DNA from: Linnemannia schmuckeri
Taxonomy: Eukaryota > Mortierellomycota > Mortierellomycetes > Mortierellales > Mortierellaceae
DNA length: 64,000 bases
Direction of reading: 5' to 3'
Assembly (NCBI GenBank): GCA_029449235.1
Contig: JANATG010000006.1
Span: 2,666,001-2,730,000 of the forward strand
The notes beneath the pieces are model-generated. The model was not told the origin of the DNA. It made no database searches and saw nothing but the letters and a program-made list of their open reading frames with translations. How positions within the stretch are numbered: position 1 is the stretch's first letter; each line of letters starts with the position of its first letter. Position numbers and translations under genes: made by a program. Positions 19,323-32,053 of the stretch are shown here, one piece after another.

Positions 19323-21504
19323 CACTCTTTTTTGCCAAAAATTAGGAAAAGTGCATTTTTTACTGAATTAAAAAAATATAAGGGCTTTATTCCGTCCACC
19401 TTTAATTGTGCTGGGATTTACGGCGGATCATATGACGAGCTACTTTTCTGTCACTAGCATCTTCGCCCGCAAGCATCTCAACCACCTCCATCGCGAACCT
19501 ATCTCCTTCGTACTTGGACTTGAACGACTCGACAAATCAGTCTCCATGGAAGAACTCCTGTCTCACGAGTTATACCTCATAGTGACCTTGTTGCGCACCT
19601 TCTGCTTGATCTCCTCTGCCATATCTTGTGCGTCCTTTTGGTTCTTATCAAGGAAAAACTGAATCTTGTCCCCGTCCATGACCGAAGCAATCAATCGAAC
19701 ATAATGTCGTCTGACTTGACTTGCTTCCTTGCCCGCCACAGGTGGATACAGTGGTGGTCGCTCCTCCACACTGACTGAATCCTGCTCCAGCTTGTCAACT
19801 CGCGCCTTTGAAAGAATGTCCACTTTGCAAAAACAATGCCTCACTGTCAAGGCCTTGACATGCGACCACGCGTACGGAATAAGTGACCATGCCTCGTCGT
19901 TGGTAATCTTCTTTCCGGTGGCATACTCTTTTGTAACCGATTTGTTGCTGAGCATCTCGAGGTAATGTCGTTTAAATGCGCTGATTATTCCTGCGTCCAA
20001 AGGTTGGGTAACAGATGTTGAATTGGGTGGCAGGCGCTCAACCTGAAGGTGTTTCCATCTCTCCTATAAGTGGGTCCTGGTTGCTAGACTTTCCATGTGC
20101 TCCACATGAGTCGATAAGGAGAAGACTCCTGTTGCCGAGGCTATCATCGAAGAAATGAAGCCACCTCTTGAATAGATCTAGGGTCATAGAACCTTTTCCA
20201 TGTTTTATCGAGGTAATAGGAACTTCAGAACATGGCTGGACCCCTCGAGCTTGGTGCTTACCTAGAATTCCAAGCAGTAGGATAAGATGATTAGTTTTTA
20301 CTTCAAATCATTCTTTCACAATACAATGACAGGGTATATTCATGCACTTGCCTATGACAAGAGGTCTCAGAGCCTCTACTGTTCTTGCTTGGGCAAGCGA
20401 AGATCCATAGGCATTGACACAGAAGAGAATCGACACCCGAGATGCAGCTCCTCGCTTTGGTTTGGCACCGCTCACGAGGTCCTCCGTAGTGTACGAATGA
20501 ATGGTAGGCTCCTTGAGGTACATGCCTGTCTCATCACAGTTGTAGAGGTCGTCGGGCTCAAAGTTAGAACATATGTTGCGGATTTCGTTCATCCTTTCTG
20601 CGATAGCATCCTTGTTGACAGACCCCGCTTCTCCTTTGAGACTGCAGTAGGCGACACTGTACTCCTGCGTCATCCTTGAACGCCACGATGTTGTAAAAGA
20701 GATTGTGCGACCGAGAGGGATATTCTCGAAGGCGAGAATGTCGTCCATAAGAAAGTGAAGAACGGATTCGGCTGCGGCCTGGAGCTGAAGGCCACTGACA
20801 ACGCTGTTTTTCCTCCGAACCTCCACTAGCCACTCGTAGACGGTTTTGTCCAAGATGTGTCGTATAAGGTCGACTGGATTATTAGAAATAGTGCGTTTAT
20901 CGCCTCGACCATGTGCCACATCAAACTTGATCTTGTCGAAGTCCCTATTCCATTGTGTGATCGACTATCTTTTGATGGGTACATCCATGAACTTGCCAAA
21001 GTTATTTGGTGTAACTTTCATATTAGTCGTCTTGCTGAAATGGCGAAACATCTCAACCAACTCCATCCGCTGCCTCAGAGTATATCTTTGACCTCTATCG
21101 CCTCTATGGCCTTTCAGACTGGCGGGTTGTTGAGGTCGGTGTTCATCAGCCTCGTTGGTCTCAGTTTCGGGCTTCAGCCAACCGTGCTTTGTACCGCAGA
21201 GCGCGCGATTCCTCCATTTGTACTGAGGCTCCGTTCTGGAGCTGGTTGAGTGCAGACGTGATGTCCGAAAGGGGTAGGTCTGGTAGACGTGTGCTGGGGC
21301 TGATACGGGGTCCTTTGTTTTTTGGCATATTGGAAAAGTGAGAACGAAGACTGCAAAAGATAAAAGAGCACAACATGCCGTTGAGGCAGGTATGAGGCAA
21401 ACTCTGCGAGGATATAAGATAAATCAGCCATCACAAATGGACTGAATAACGCCCTTATATTTTTTTAATTCAGTAAAAAATGCATTTTTTGGCAAAAAGG
21501 AGTG
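19323..21504 (-). mobile_element. Degenerate pogo/Tc5-like DNA transposon with terminal inverted repeats
   Basis: The left end (19323-19398) and right end (21440-21504) are inverted repeats: CACTCYTTTTTGCCAAAAA, then GCATTTTTTACTGAATT, then AAAAAAATATAAGGGC. The left copy has an 11-bp insertion. A CENP-B/DDE_1-type transposase remnant lies between them on the minus strand. A TA dinucleotide precedes the left end but is not preserved at the right, so the target duplication is eroded. Length about 2.2 kb. Confidence 0.82.
19563..21327 (-). pseudogene. DDE_1 (pogo/Tigger/Tc5) transposase, broken
   Basis: Minus-strand pieces in order: an N-terminal segment (MPKNKGPRI, from about 21327), a middle piece containing TTNMKVTPNNFGKF and KRTISN, the frame 20919-20308, then 20000-19563. 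The three catalytic Asp motifs of the DDD superfamily are visible: YNCDETGMY, LLLIDSCGAHG and TQPLDAGII. Between DETG and LLIDS lies the family motif SRVSILFCVNAYGS then LVIGK. A TAG at 20967-20965 and frame changes between pieces (about 20300-20000) show that it is inactive. Confidence 0.8.
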
Positions 21505-22135
21505 TCGGCTTTTGGTTCAAGTGCTGTTGGGGGTCTTAACATCCGCCCGTCAGATCCAAGGCCGCTAGGTTGAAGAACACCACTTTTGTGGTCACACACG
21601 TTCAAATAGACCAAAGTTAAGCGCTCCCTTCGTTAGATGTGCCTAAATTTTTTTTGGTAACTTCGAATATGAACTTTGAAATGAGATTAACAATGTGCGC
21701 AAAGAAATTGGATGAATTTATTGTTTTGGCTTGGGAGTAAACTCTTCTTTTTCCACCCACAGCACAAAAAGTCTTGTTGTAATGGCCTTTTTCTGCTCGC
21801 ATGTAACTAAATTAGGCGACTACTGTGCATCCTACCCCTTGTTCCATGATGCAGCAAAAAAAGAAAGAGGGCGTTGCCCAGAGTCATCTCTCTCCATCAT
21901 CCACAACAAACCAACAGGAAAGCCGTTGATGCGTCGATCTGACGGGTAAAAAAATGGTCTCTCTGCGCCTCCTCCCCTCCTCCCGTCTCACAAGCAGCTC
22001 TTGATCGGGGTGGTGGTGTTGCTGTAATCGTTGCATTGATGTGTGTGCCCAGGAGATGCAACCGCCAAGTAAAAAGGCAGAAGGGGTGAAAAAGCGATGG
22101 CAGGTTTCAATGCTGCCTGTCATCAGAAATCCTTT
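21505..22135. other. Spacer, no recognised gene
   Basis: Intergenic sequence between the DNA transposon and the 3' end of UPF1. Short opposed frames are present without recognisable motifs. It presumably includes the UPF1 3' UTR. Confidence 0.35.
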
Positions 22136-25100
22136 CTAATACTGGGTGAAGTTCTGGGACTGGAAGCCGTTGGGTGCAAACGAGTCCTGGCTCAGGTAGT
22201 CGTCCTGCTGAGATTTGTAGTCATCCAGGTAGCCCATGCTCTCCTGACTCATCAACGAGCTCATACCGTGGCCCATTCCGTGAAGACTGGCTGAGCTGTG
22301 GATCCTGTCAGACTGCGACACGTTGATCGAGGCCTGAGTCGAGTACGTGTTCTGAGTCAGGGGGCGTTGACTAGCGTTGTTGGTGCTGCTGTTCGACTTG
22401 CCCTTGCGTCCACCACTGTACGAAGCCTGCGAGAGATCCTGGGTAAATGGCGCCTGAGATCCCAATCCCAGCTGCGTGCTGCTGTTGTAGCGAGACGAGC
22501 TGCTGGAGTAATCCGGCGTGTACTGGTTGTTCATCCTGCGAGCTATGATATCGAACACGTAAAATATGTCACAGTCAGCGCCGATCCTAACTAGATACCA
22601 CGAAAATACACAAGAGTTGAACAAAATTTTACCAGCGCTGGCCAGGGGTGGTCGGGCAAACATCTCACGCGCATCGATGGCATGGGCTTGACCGTTCAAA
22701 AACCGCTCATCGGGGTTGTAGGCCTTGCGGGGCTTGCTGAACTGGATCATACTGATCTTCAAGTTGTTCAAGGGTCCCTCAACCAAACAGTCGTGCTCCT
22801 TGTAGTGAACCAGCAAGTGATGCCACAAAGGATGCTGTAGACGTGAATGTGGAAGTTGCATATTTAGAATTTTTGCTTGACCGAGCAGCATGCCAAAACA
22901 AATATAGTGTAAGAAATATAAAGGCAGCGGACATACCTTGCTGAGAACCTTGGGGTTACCGAGAATGACCAATCCATACTTGGCGCGGGTCAAGGCGACG
23001 TTCAGTCGACGGGGATCGTTCAAGAATCCAATACCTTGGTGCTCGTTACTGCGGACACAGCTGACAATGATGTAGTCTTTCTCACGACCCTGGAAAGCAT
23101 CAACACTAGCGACCTCAATCTCCTTGTAGAGCTCCTTACGCATTGTGCCGCTAAAGCCCATGTAGTTGACCAGGTAAGAGCGTTGCCCTTCATAGGGCGT
23201 GATAATTCCAATCTGCTGAGGCAGGACTCCAGACTTCAAGAATTTAGTAACGACCTTCTCACAGTTGGAAGCCTCTGTGCGGTTCAGGTAGGATGTCCCC
23301 GAAGTCGAAATTTCCTCCTGACCGAGACAAGAGTAAAAGAACATAGGTGTCTCGGCAACGGGCCAGGGAAAGTCGACGTGTTTCCTCAGACGCTCGGCCG
23401 TGGTGACACCGTTTTGGAGGGATCCCTCATAGAACATGTTACTGGGATACTCTGACAGACAGGGGTGCATACGGTACTGGACTTGGAGACGAATAGGATG
23501 AAGACCCAGGATGATCAGACGCTCAAACAACGACTGACACAACCCAGCCCTGGCTGCCTTCTTGTTCATGATGACTGGTCCAAGCTGCTGGTGATCTCCG
23601 ACAAGAACGGCCTGCTTGGCACCAAGAACCAAGGGGATCATGCACTCGGGCTCTGTAGCCTGAGTAGCCTCGTCGATCAACACAGTCCTGAACTTCAACT
23701 TTGACAATCGAGGGTCGCCAGCACCAACACATGTACACAAGATAACATCCGCGTTCTAATCATTACAAATATATATATATATCAATAATTACGCGTTAAT
23801 TTCAAAGTAGGAAATAACCACAAAACAAAATTCTCCAAATAAAAAGTGACACCAAACAATATGCTTACGCTAAGAATTTCGCGCTCGCACTGCTTCTTCA
23901 AGGACTTGTACTTCTTCTCGTCGCTGCTGCTCAGTTCTCCTTGTTCGTTCTTGAGCTGGATCAGCTTCTGAAGCTCAGGGTTGGTGTCGTTGTTGATAAC
24001 CTGCTCATGAAGGGTGAGTGCCTTGACAGGCGAGTCAAGAGCCTCGCGCGACTTGGCAGTCATACGGACGACCTTGAGGCGAGTAGCGTTGATCTTTTCA
24101 GTCAACTGATCGACAGCAACGTTACTAGGCGCACAGACCAGAACCTGGCCCATGTTCATCTTGGCCAGATGGTAGACCAATGAAGCAGACGTTACCGTCT
24201 TTCCTGTTCCTGGAGGACCCTGAATCAAACTGAGAGGCTTCTGCAAGACACTCTTCACAGCAAAGACCTGAGAGTGGTTGAGCTCGGGAAGGTTGGGTGC
24301 CGAGAAGCGCTTGGGCATCTGGGTTTTAAGGATTTGCGACTCGATCTCGTGTCCAAGGAGGCGATGATAGATGTAACCACTGACCGATGACTCATCCACA
24401 GCAAACGTCTTCATCGCCAACTGCATGCGGTCGAAACTGGTTGATTTCCAGACAAAGTCGATCGAAAAGTTGTGGTTGATGTCGATAGGTGTGTCGTCGC
24501 TACGGCGAAGCTCCAATCCCACGTCATCATTCACATCTATAAGCATAATAAGCTACGCTGTTAGTTTCGATCGTCTCACTAAAGGGCACCTACAGGATAC
24601 GTCGGCCGACAAATAACATACTGTTGGGCAACTTGATGACATGACCGGTGCACTCCCAGGGCTTGCGCAATTCGCCGTTATACCGAATCCTGAGTTCATC
24701 TCCGACAGCAAGGCGCAACTCTTCCAACTTCGCGAACGAGAACCAGGCAACGCGCTTTTGGTTCAATCCCATGTCCCAGGTAACACTGATGCCCTCCTGA
24801 GTCTGCGATTCCTTAAGTCGCTTGTCGTAATCAGCCTCCATCTTCACAAGCGGTCCAAAGATGTTTTGATACTGGTACGCGTCCTCGTATCTATATTTCA
24901 TTTTCCACGCGAAAAAATGCTAGTGTTAGCATTGACGTGATCTCTAAGCTGTAAACAAACACACAAAAACAAACGAGTTCAACCTGACATAAATATGATC
25001 TGCACACAAACAAATAAAGGAATGACATAATATTCCGGATTGACCATACCTGGTGAGAACTGACTGCGGCTCGTCATCTGCTCCGGGACGCTCAAGATCA

Positions 25101-26396
25101 TCGAGAGTAGCGTTGGCGTTCTCCCTCCAGAGGTCTTCCAGTTTGGTAATCTGCATGGCGGTGATTTGGCGTGCACGGAGTTGCTCTTGCTCGGGAGGAA
25201 TCTTGACCAACCAGGGCAAGAAGCATCTGTCGTCAATCAAAGGAAGCCACTGCGAAGTATCCCAATTCATGTCCTTGCTGCTGGGCATTGACGCGCATGG
25301 TTGACTAATAGTCGACAGGTTACAATTGGTTTGCTGTGTTAGATAATAAGAACGAAAAAAACCATCTAGGATCATACGTCATTCCGAAAGCATTTTCACG
25401 CAAAGAGATAAGGAAACATACCGACACAGCAAAACAACGACGGTGTCACTCTTGGCGGGGATGAAGCCGAGCAAGAAGACATTCTTACATCCACAGTTGT
25501 AGCACTCGAGGGTGGTTTCTCCGAGGGGAGAGAGGGCGTGGAGGACGACTTCTTTGTGCTTGGCACGAACCAGATGGTTGATGATGTGAGAACCGGATGT
25601 GTTTCCGCGCGAGTTGCAGAACCACTTTTTGCAGGTCTCGCACTTGACCACCGATGCTGGCGAGTGAATACCACAATATCTATCAGAAATCATGGTCGTT
25701 TGTAAGTATCTATGCTTTCCATTTGTTACACTCGTCCTTTATTTACCTTCTCTTCTTACTCTTTTATTTTCTCCTACTTCTTTTCGTCATCATTTGTTCC
25801 ATTATTCATCCTCTACACCCTCTTCCTCTTCTCTCTCTTTTTCTTCCCATTGTTGCCAATAGACTCGGTCCAATCTTTCAACCAAATAAAAACAAGCGAA
25901 CCTTTGCCTTCCTTCTTAATCTTTGGCCCTTTCCTTTCTCTTTACTTTTGTTGTTTTACTTTGTGACGAGTGCCATAATAAAGCAAAGTGAGACTTACTT
26001 GCAGGCATGAGGCGGCAACTCGGTGAGAGCAAGAGGCTGATCGTTAGGATCGTGTTCGTCCGTCTCCTCAAAACCCCGCTGATCTCCATTGTTGGAAGGA
26101 TGACCATGGTGGTTATGATGTTGGTGGTGGTGATAATCGTCGTTGTGTCCGAGGTCAGACTGAGACTGCGGACCCCCGTTCAAAGAGAGGTTCATGAAGT
26201 TGAGGTCATCTTGAGTAGAGTTGTTGTTGCTATGATGCTGCTGAGTGTGCTGCTGAGAGTGGGAGTGGGAGGAAAGGTTGAAGTCGGAGTATTCGTACTG
26301 CGAGTCCTGGGTGCCGTGGGCCTCGAACTCGAGGTAGCCAAAGTCTGCGCCGTCGTCGTCGCCGCCCTGCGACATTGCGTACTCTGGGTAAGCCAT
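22136..26396 (-). CDS. UPF1: UPF1, ATP-dependent RNA helicase of nonsense-mediated decay
   Basis: Eight exons on the minus strand (26396-25999, 25679-25422, 25304-25050, 24890-24622, 24536-23869, 23755-22937, 22834-22633, 22542-22136) give 1091 residues. UPF1 is the superfamily 1 RNA helicase that recognises prematurely terminating ribosomes and, with UPF2/UPF3, triggers mRNA decay in the cytoplasm. Seen here: an acidic/His/Gln-rich N terminus; the Cys-His UPF2-binding domain (from HACKYCGIH, about 131); Walker A GPPGTGKT (about 498); DEAT box (about 646); VDAFQGREKD and LNVALTRAKYG of motifs V-VI. The C-terminal 130 residues hold many SQ/TQ pairs and end FTQY, as in animal UPF1. Phases are consistent across all introns. 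The start ATG 26396 shares a divergent promoter region with eIF2D. Complete and apparently functional. Confidence 0.97.
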
Positions 26397-26987
26397 ATAT
26401 GTATCCCTCTGTAGTTTGTATTCTTGTCTGGTGGGTGAGGCGAGTGTGTCGATCTGCGACTTGATTGAGTTGATTATATGTGTTTTCAGTCCGGTATATG
26501 GAATGTATGCGTGAGTGTGAGTGGAATAAGGATGATCTACGGCTCGAGAGGAAGAAGAAGTAGAAGAGGAAGAGACAAAAGGGTGGACAGAGCGGCAAAG
26601 AGAGGATGAGAAGAGAAGAGAACAAACAACAAAAGGGAAGAAGGAAAAGCTGGCTCAGTCAACTCGCCTCGAATCGTCAGGGCGACAGGCCGATGTGACT
26701 GTCTCTTCGATGAAGGGAACGAACGTCCATAATATACACCCAAGACGAAAGCGACATTCATTGACCACCCGCAGCAACTCTCCCTTTTGCATTCCCTTCA
26801 TAAGTGCAAGTGACGGAGACATACTTTCTTATCCTTCTTTTCTCTCTCTTTTTCTTTTTCTTTTTCTTTTTTTTTTTCTTTTTTTTTTAAAAAAAACTTT
26901 CACTTCACACCCTGTTCTCTTCTCTCATTCGCAATTACACACGACAACCAGCGAATACTCACTCTCTTCAAACAAACACAAAAAAAA
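26397..26987. promoter_or_regulatory. Divergent promoter region between UPF1 and eIF2D
   Basis: 591 bp separate the two opposed start codons. The eIF2D side has a long pyrimidine tract (about 26828-26888) before its ATG. No individual factor site is claimed. Confidence 0.5.
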
Positions 26988-29283
26988 ATGTTTAAGAAAC
27001 CACTCGCGTCGATAAAGTCGTTCTCGCCCCTGAGGTCAAGCGACAAACGGAGGCTACGGGACGAGATTCTTGCAAGCTTTCCCGCCCTCAAAGATATGGA
27101 GCCCATCAATCACACTCCTGTCAACAACATTATTACCCCCGACGGACTGCAGGCTGCCAAATTCACTTCCTATATCGAGGAACCAGGCACCCTCTACACC
27201 GACGCTGACGGTACCCCTCTCTGGTTCAAGATCAGCTCCAGCAAAAACAACTCTCTCATCGTCCCCTCAGGTAAGAATATTACTTGTACATGGATTGAGA
27301 GTAAGGAAAGATAATGCACGGATGAAAATAATTATTTACGAGTTACTAATTGTTTGCCGTTTGCATCAAACACAATAGTGTACACTTTGTGGAAGTTCCC
27401 GGATCTGATTCCAGGGTTGACGACATGGAACCCAGTGGTCGACAAACTTCGAAACGGTGCAGATCTCATGATCCCAGGAGTCATCACTGCCAACAACACA
27501 TTTGTCCCAGAGATCGACGAGGGCTCACTCGTCGTCATTCGCGCTCGTGGTAACAAGTACCCTCTCGCTATCGGAACCATGGCCATCTCGGGACAGGTCT
27601 TGGCTTCCTCGAGAGGAAGCCTGCCACCCAAGGGTAAAGCCGTTCACATCTTGCATGTGCATTTGGATCAGCTCTGGGCTATGGGCACGAAACCGGACTT
27701 TCCTGCTGATTGGGCTCAAGGACCCAAGGCTCCTCTGGACGACGAATACGCGTCCTCGGATGAGGAGACTGACGATGAGAAAGGCGACGAGGTGACGGAC
27801 GACCTGACCGAGGACTTACAGGGTGTGTCTATCAGCGATATCAAAGGAAAGGCAATGGTCAGGGATGATTTCCCCACCAGCACTGAGATCGAGAGCACCT
27901 CTACAGCAGACAGCCAACAACCAGAAGAGGCCAAGGAAGAGGTTGAGGCGATTGTTCTTTCGACTGACGAGGTTGACAAGGCACTCCAAGATGCCCTTCT
28001 CCAGGTGCTCAAGTTTAAAATCACGGAAGATGTTTCCAAGGAACTCTTACCCATGAACTCATCGACACTCTATTCGTCCTACGTTCTTCCCAATCGTGCA
28101 CGAGGACGTGCTGCCGAGGCAGATATCAAGAAGTCGAGCTGGAAAAAGTTGGCAAAATGGCTCAAGGCTGTTGAAAAGTCGGACCTTATCAAATGCAAGG
28201 AAATCAAGGGCGAGCTCTTTCTCCTCGGCGTCAACTGGAACCACCCCCAGTACGTTTGCTATAACATTCATGAGCCTCCATTTTTTCTGTTTTTTTGTCA
28301 CATGTGGCATGGCTCAATTCTATATTGATGTTCAAACGCGTTGTATTTTTCATACTAGATTGAAGGGATTCACGGGACACAAGACGGTTGAGCAGCAGGC
28401 GGCACGACAGGCCAAGGTGGAGGCACAGATCTCGCAGGCAAACTCAGACGTCAAGGTTTTGGAAGTTCTGGAGGCGTACAGACCTAACAGCGCGTCGGGA
28501 GACTTTTTTGAAGCCACAGGAAAATCCAGAGATGGATATTACACCTTGCAGGAGGTGCGCGCAACCTTGGCCCAGTACATCAAGGATAAGCAGCTGTCGG
28601 ATCCCAAGAACCAGCGCATCATTCGTCTGGACGAGGTTCTTCATCCAGCCCTGGCCAAGAAGGGCGAGCAGATCGACAGAGTTCCTCGCGACCACACCAG
28701 CGATAGGTACACCTCTTGGCAAGTTTGGCATTTTGAAATCGTTGTTGTGACCTTTAGGATCCTAACACACGCTTGCTTTTTTACGTTTTAGACTGGTGGC
28801 GAATATGGTTATTCACCACTACATAGGTTACAAGGGCCAGCAACCGCGGTTTGTGAAGGGAGCTGTCAGGCCGATCCAGATTACACAAGAGATCCGCACT
28901 GGACGCAAGACCGTGACCAAGGTCTCTGGTCTGGAGCACTTCATGATTGACGTTGATGCATTTGGACAAGAGATCCAAGTTCTTTGTGCCAGCAGTGTCG
29001 CCAGTAAGTTTAAATCTGCGGCTGTCGCTCTTCTGTAATTTTCGCTTAAAAAAAGGTCGCGCGAACTTGTTTACTGAGTCATGAATTCTCAATCGCTGTG
29101 GTTCATGCACGCTGTGTTTCCATTTTGATAGTCACTCCGCTGGTCGGTGCTTCACCCAAGCTGAACCTGCGCGAGTTGATGGTCCAAGGTCCACAGGTCA
29201 AGAACGTGACGGCCGTCCTGCAGGAACGTGGTGTGCCCAAGAAATACATCGAATTCCTTGACAAGACCAACAAGAAGAAGTAA
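26988..29283 (+). CDS. TMA64: eIF2D (ligatin/TMA64), translation initiation and recycling factor
   Basis: Five exons (26988-27270, 27379-28249, 28359-28706, 28792-29003, 29132-29283) encode 621 residues. eIF2D delivers tRNA to the 40S P site independently of GTP and helps recycle post-termination 40S subunits. Visible domains: an MCT-1-like N terminus (MFKKPLASIKSF) and PUA domain (about 95-190, IPGLTTWNP, EGSLVVIRARGNKYPLAIG); an acidic linker rich in Asp/Glu; the SWIB/MDM2-like region (about 380-470); and a C-terminal SUI1 domain (about 515-615, VTKVSGLEHF, then LVGASPKLN and VTAVLQERGVPKKYI). The length matches fungal and animal orthologues. The ATG follows an A8 tract. The gene faces UPF1 across a shared promoter region. 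Confidence 0.95.
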
Positions 29284-29615
29284 TCATACGATCGTCTTTC
29301 TTCACCCTCACGCACTCCAGTATCTCCCCACTGGAAGAATAACATTCTTCTCCTCTCTTATTGCGCATTATTGTCCAATTGTGATTATCCTGTTCCTTTC
29401 TCTCTTTCTCGCTTCCTTCCAAGGACCTCAGATCCGCGAGCTGTGCGTAAAAGACTGAGGGGGTGCGCTGATGCTTAGTTTATTTTTCGCTCGTTGTTGA
29501 TTTGTTTCCGAGGCCCAACTCCATGCAAGGTATTTGTTGTAGAAAAAAAGAGGGTGAGTGAGGTGAGAAGTGTTACAAAAGGGGTGATTGATTTAATGTC
29601 GGATTTTTCGCGTTT

Positions 29616-30619
29616 TTATGCAGTCTCCGAGAGATGGATCAAGACCTTCTCCAAATCGAAGTTAGGGCTCTCGGGATCAGTAACAACACCTACAAGTTGA
29701 CATTCAACAACAAAAAAAATCAATTAGTCAACGACAAAGTATCGCATTGACATATATCGCACTCCCGAATCCAAAAAAGACCTTAACAAAAGTCTGCAAA
29801 AGGAAAAAAAAGAGAGCGAATGGTTACCTCCGGTGGGGGTGTTCATCTTGATCCACTCAGCCTTAGCCTGGGCAATCAAGTGATCGCGGTGCTCGATCTT
29901 CTTCTGCTCGGCGCGGTTGTGCTCCAAGGCGGTCAAGGTGTTGTGGTGAACATAGCCGTAGACGAGACCGGCGGCCAAGGCAGACCAGCGAGCGACCTAA
30001 ATCACATGTAAAAAAAAGGAACGAGTAAGGTTAGATTGCTAGTGTTATCATCCGGGCTATTTTCAATTGAAGTAGTTCCTGTCGGTGACTGTGGGCTTGG
30101 TCGTGGTACCGTCCCGATTACTGCTGGTTGTTGCAGTAGTTGCAGAGTAGTTGAGATGAGCTTGCTGTGGCAGAGATGAAAAGTGATCTCCTTCCCACTC
30201 CTGATCAGCACAGTGTTGTTCCACTTTGGTGTGCTGTTGAGAGTACCAGTGCTGAGTGCGGTGTCCAGACTGGCTGTTACTGAACCTTTGGCATAGCGAA
30301 GTTTGGTCCTTAGTCGTCGACTTCCTGCAGTGTCGTTACTTTCAACCGAGAAAGTAATCGGTGGATTGGTTGGTTGCTTGTTTGTGTGTGTGCGTGCAGG
30401 AGTGGCCGAAGGTAGTTGCAGCTGTTTGTCGTTATTTTCTTTTTGTGCCTGAAATCTCTTCTTCCTTTTTTTTCCGATCGGTAGTTGATTTGGCTGTTCA
30501 TGTCACACGCCTGAAAGTAAAACATGTACAACAGCGTTCTTCATCGAGAGAAAGAGAGACAGCCGGGTCTACAAACGTACGTTGCGGATGGGGTTGACGG
30601 CGGCAGCGGGAGCAGACAT
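29616..30619 (-). CDS. ATP21: Mitochondrial ATP synthase subunit e
   Basis: Three exons on the minus strand (30619-30581, 29996-29828, 29689-29616) give a 93-residue protein. Subunit e is a small single-pass inner-membrane protein of the F0 sector needed for ATP synthase dimerisation and cristae shape. Seen here: a short N terminus (MSAPAAAVNPIRN), one membrane segment with the GxxxG-type pattern (WSALAAGLVYGYVHH), then a charged coiled-coil helix (HNRAEQKKIEHRDHLI). The last exon adds an acidic tail (DPESPNFDLEKVL). The first exon holds 13 codons and is followed by a 584-bp intron, large for so small a gene. Converges with eIF2D. Confidence 0.85.
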
Positions 30620-30872
30620 GGTTATTATATGTTGAGTAGGGAGGGAGAGAGAGGAGGGATAGATCAATCAAAGCGGTCAAACCCATCTCCCTCAATACTC
30701 TCTATTCGTCTCGTTCCTGCCCTCGGATGGAGAGGAACAAATATAGTCACCGAATTACATTTAAATCGCACCTTCTGCAACCGTCTTCGTCTATTTGTCA
30801 ACTATTGCCAATCTCACATGATATTTAAAATAATTTTATTTTCTGATCTGCTTGTTTTCGCGGGAAATATTA

Positions 30873-32053
30873 TTATGCGCGCTTGACATACTTGCCGGTC
30901 TCGGTGTCGACAATGACCTTATCACCCACATTGACAAAGTCGGGCACCTGCACCTTGATCCCGTTCTGCAGGTCAGCGTTCTTGTAGATCGTGCCCTTGT
31001 TGGCCTGCTGTGCTGAAGGGTGCGTCTCCGTGACTTCGTAGACAGCCTGAGAGGGCAGTTTGATCGCGATGGGCTTTCCGGGGACATCTGGGTCAGGCTG
31101 GAACATTGACAGCGACACTGGCATATCCGGCAACAGCAATTGAATCTGCTTCTCTATTCTCCGGTGAATGATGTACGCTTTCGCGCGTCAGTTGTGGCTC
31201 CTGGTTATTTCTGACAGCAGAAAAATGTAGATCAATTGGCTAAGAGTATACCTTCGAGAACAGATTCTGGGACCTCGTACATCTCAAAGGTATTGGGGTC
31301 CATGAGATGGAGCTGGCCTTCACCCTTATAGAGGAACTGGCACTTGTGCTCTTCCAATTCTGTGACTTCAACCATATCTCCTGATCTGTACCGCTCCGTG
31401 TGCTTGGTTCCTGTCAACAAGTCCTGAAGATCGAGCTGCGGGATGGGTTGTGTAGAAAAAAAACAATGATCCTTCAGTTTCTTTTTTTCTCTAAGTTCTG
31501 CTTGTCTCCTGTCAGCGGATTTGTCCAGAGTTGCTTGTTGTCGTCCAATTACTCACCTTGACTGTTGATGTTCCACGACCCATCTAATCAGATTTACAAC
31601 AAAAAATGCCTTTGTTAGCAAAAAAGAAAAAAAAAAGGTCTTGCAACCATTGGAAAAGATCTTCCACGAATGATTGATTGACAAATACTAACCACTGAAG
31701 ACTCGCGCTTGAGAACGACAGCGAGAACATTATTGATCTCGACGACGTTTCCTCTACGAACCTGGAGGACGTTAGTCTTGAATCCACGCTCCTGATCCCA
31801 TTGTAATGCTCTGTACGCTGTCAATGCTGGTCTCTACCGTGAAAGTTGAGTTGAGATGAGAGAAAGGATTTGTATCAAGGTCTCCGGCGACTGTTTCCGA
31901 GGTTAGGCGGAAGGGAAGCAGACGTGTGTTAAGACGGACAGCAGGGTTCAAGTGTGTGTTGGTTGGATCGCTTACTTGGAGAGCGAGATATGAGCGACTG
32001 AGACAGAGCCTGGCGAGAGGGGTTGTGTTTGTGAGGATCCTTGATCGGAGCAT
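30873..32053 (-). CDS. Mitochondrial-type elongation factor P
   Basis: Five exons on the minus strand (32053-31976, 31833-31693, 31583-31557, 31435-31252, 31153-30873) give 236 residues. EF-P binds between the P and E sites and relieves ribosome stalling at proline runs. The first 26 residues (Arg/Leu/Ser-rich, no acidic residue) look like a mitochondrial presequence. The KOW-like N domain follows (FKTNVLQVRRGNVVEI), then the loop VMGRGTST, then LQDLLTGTKHTERY, the OB fold (LPSQAVYEVTETHPS, KGTIYKNADLQNG) and the C-terminal signature VPDFVNVGDKVIVDTETGKYVKRA broken only here at VIVDTETGKY. The residue that is Lys34 in E. coli EF-P is Arg here. The 27-bp third exon carries that loop. Confidence 0.9.
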
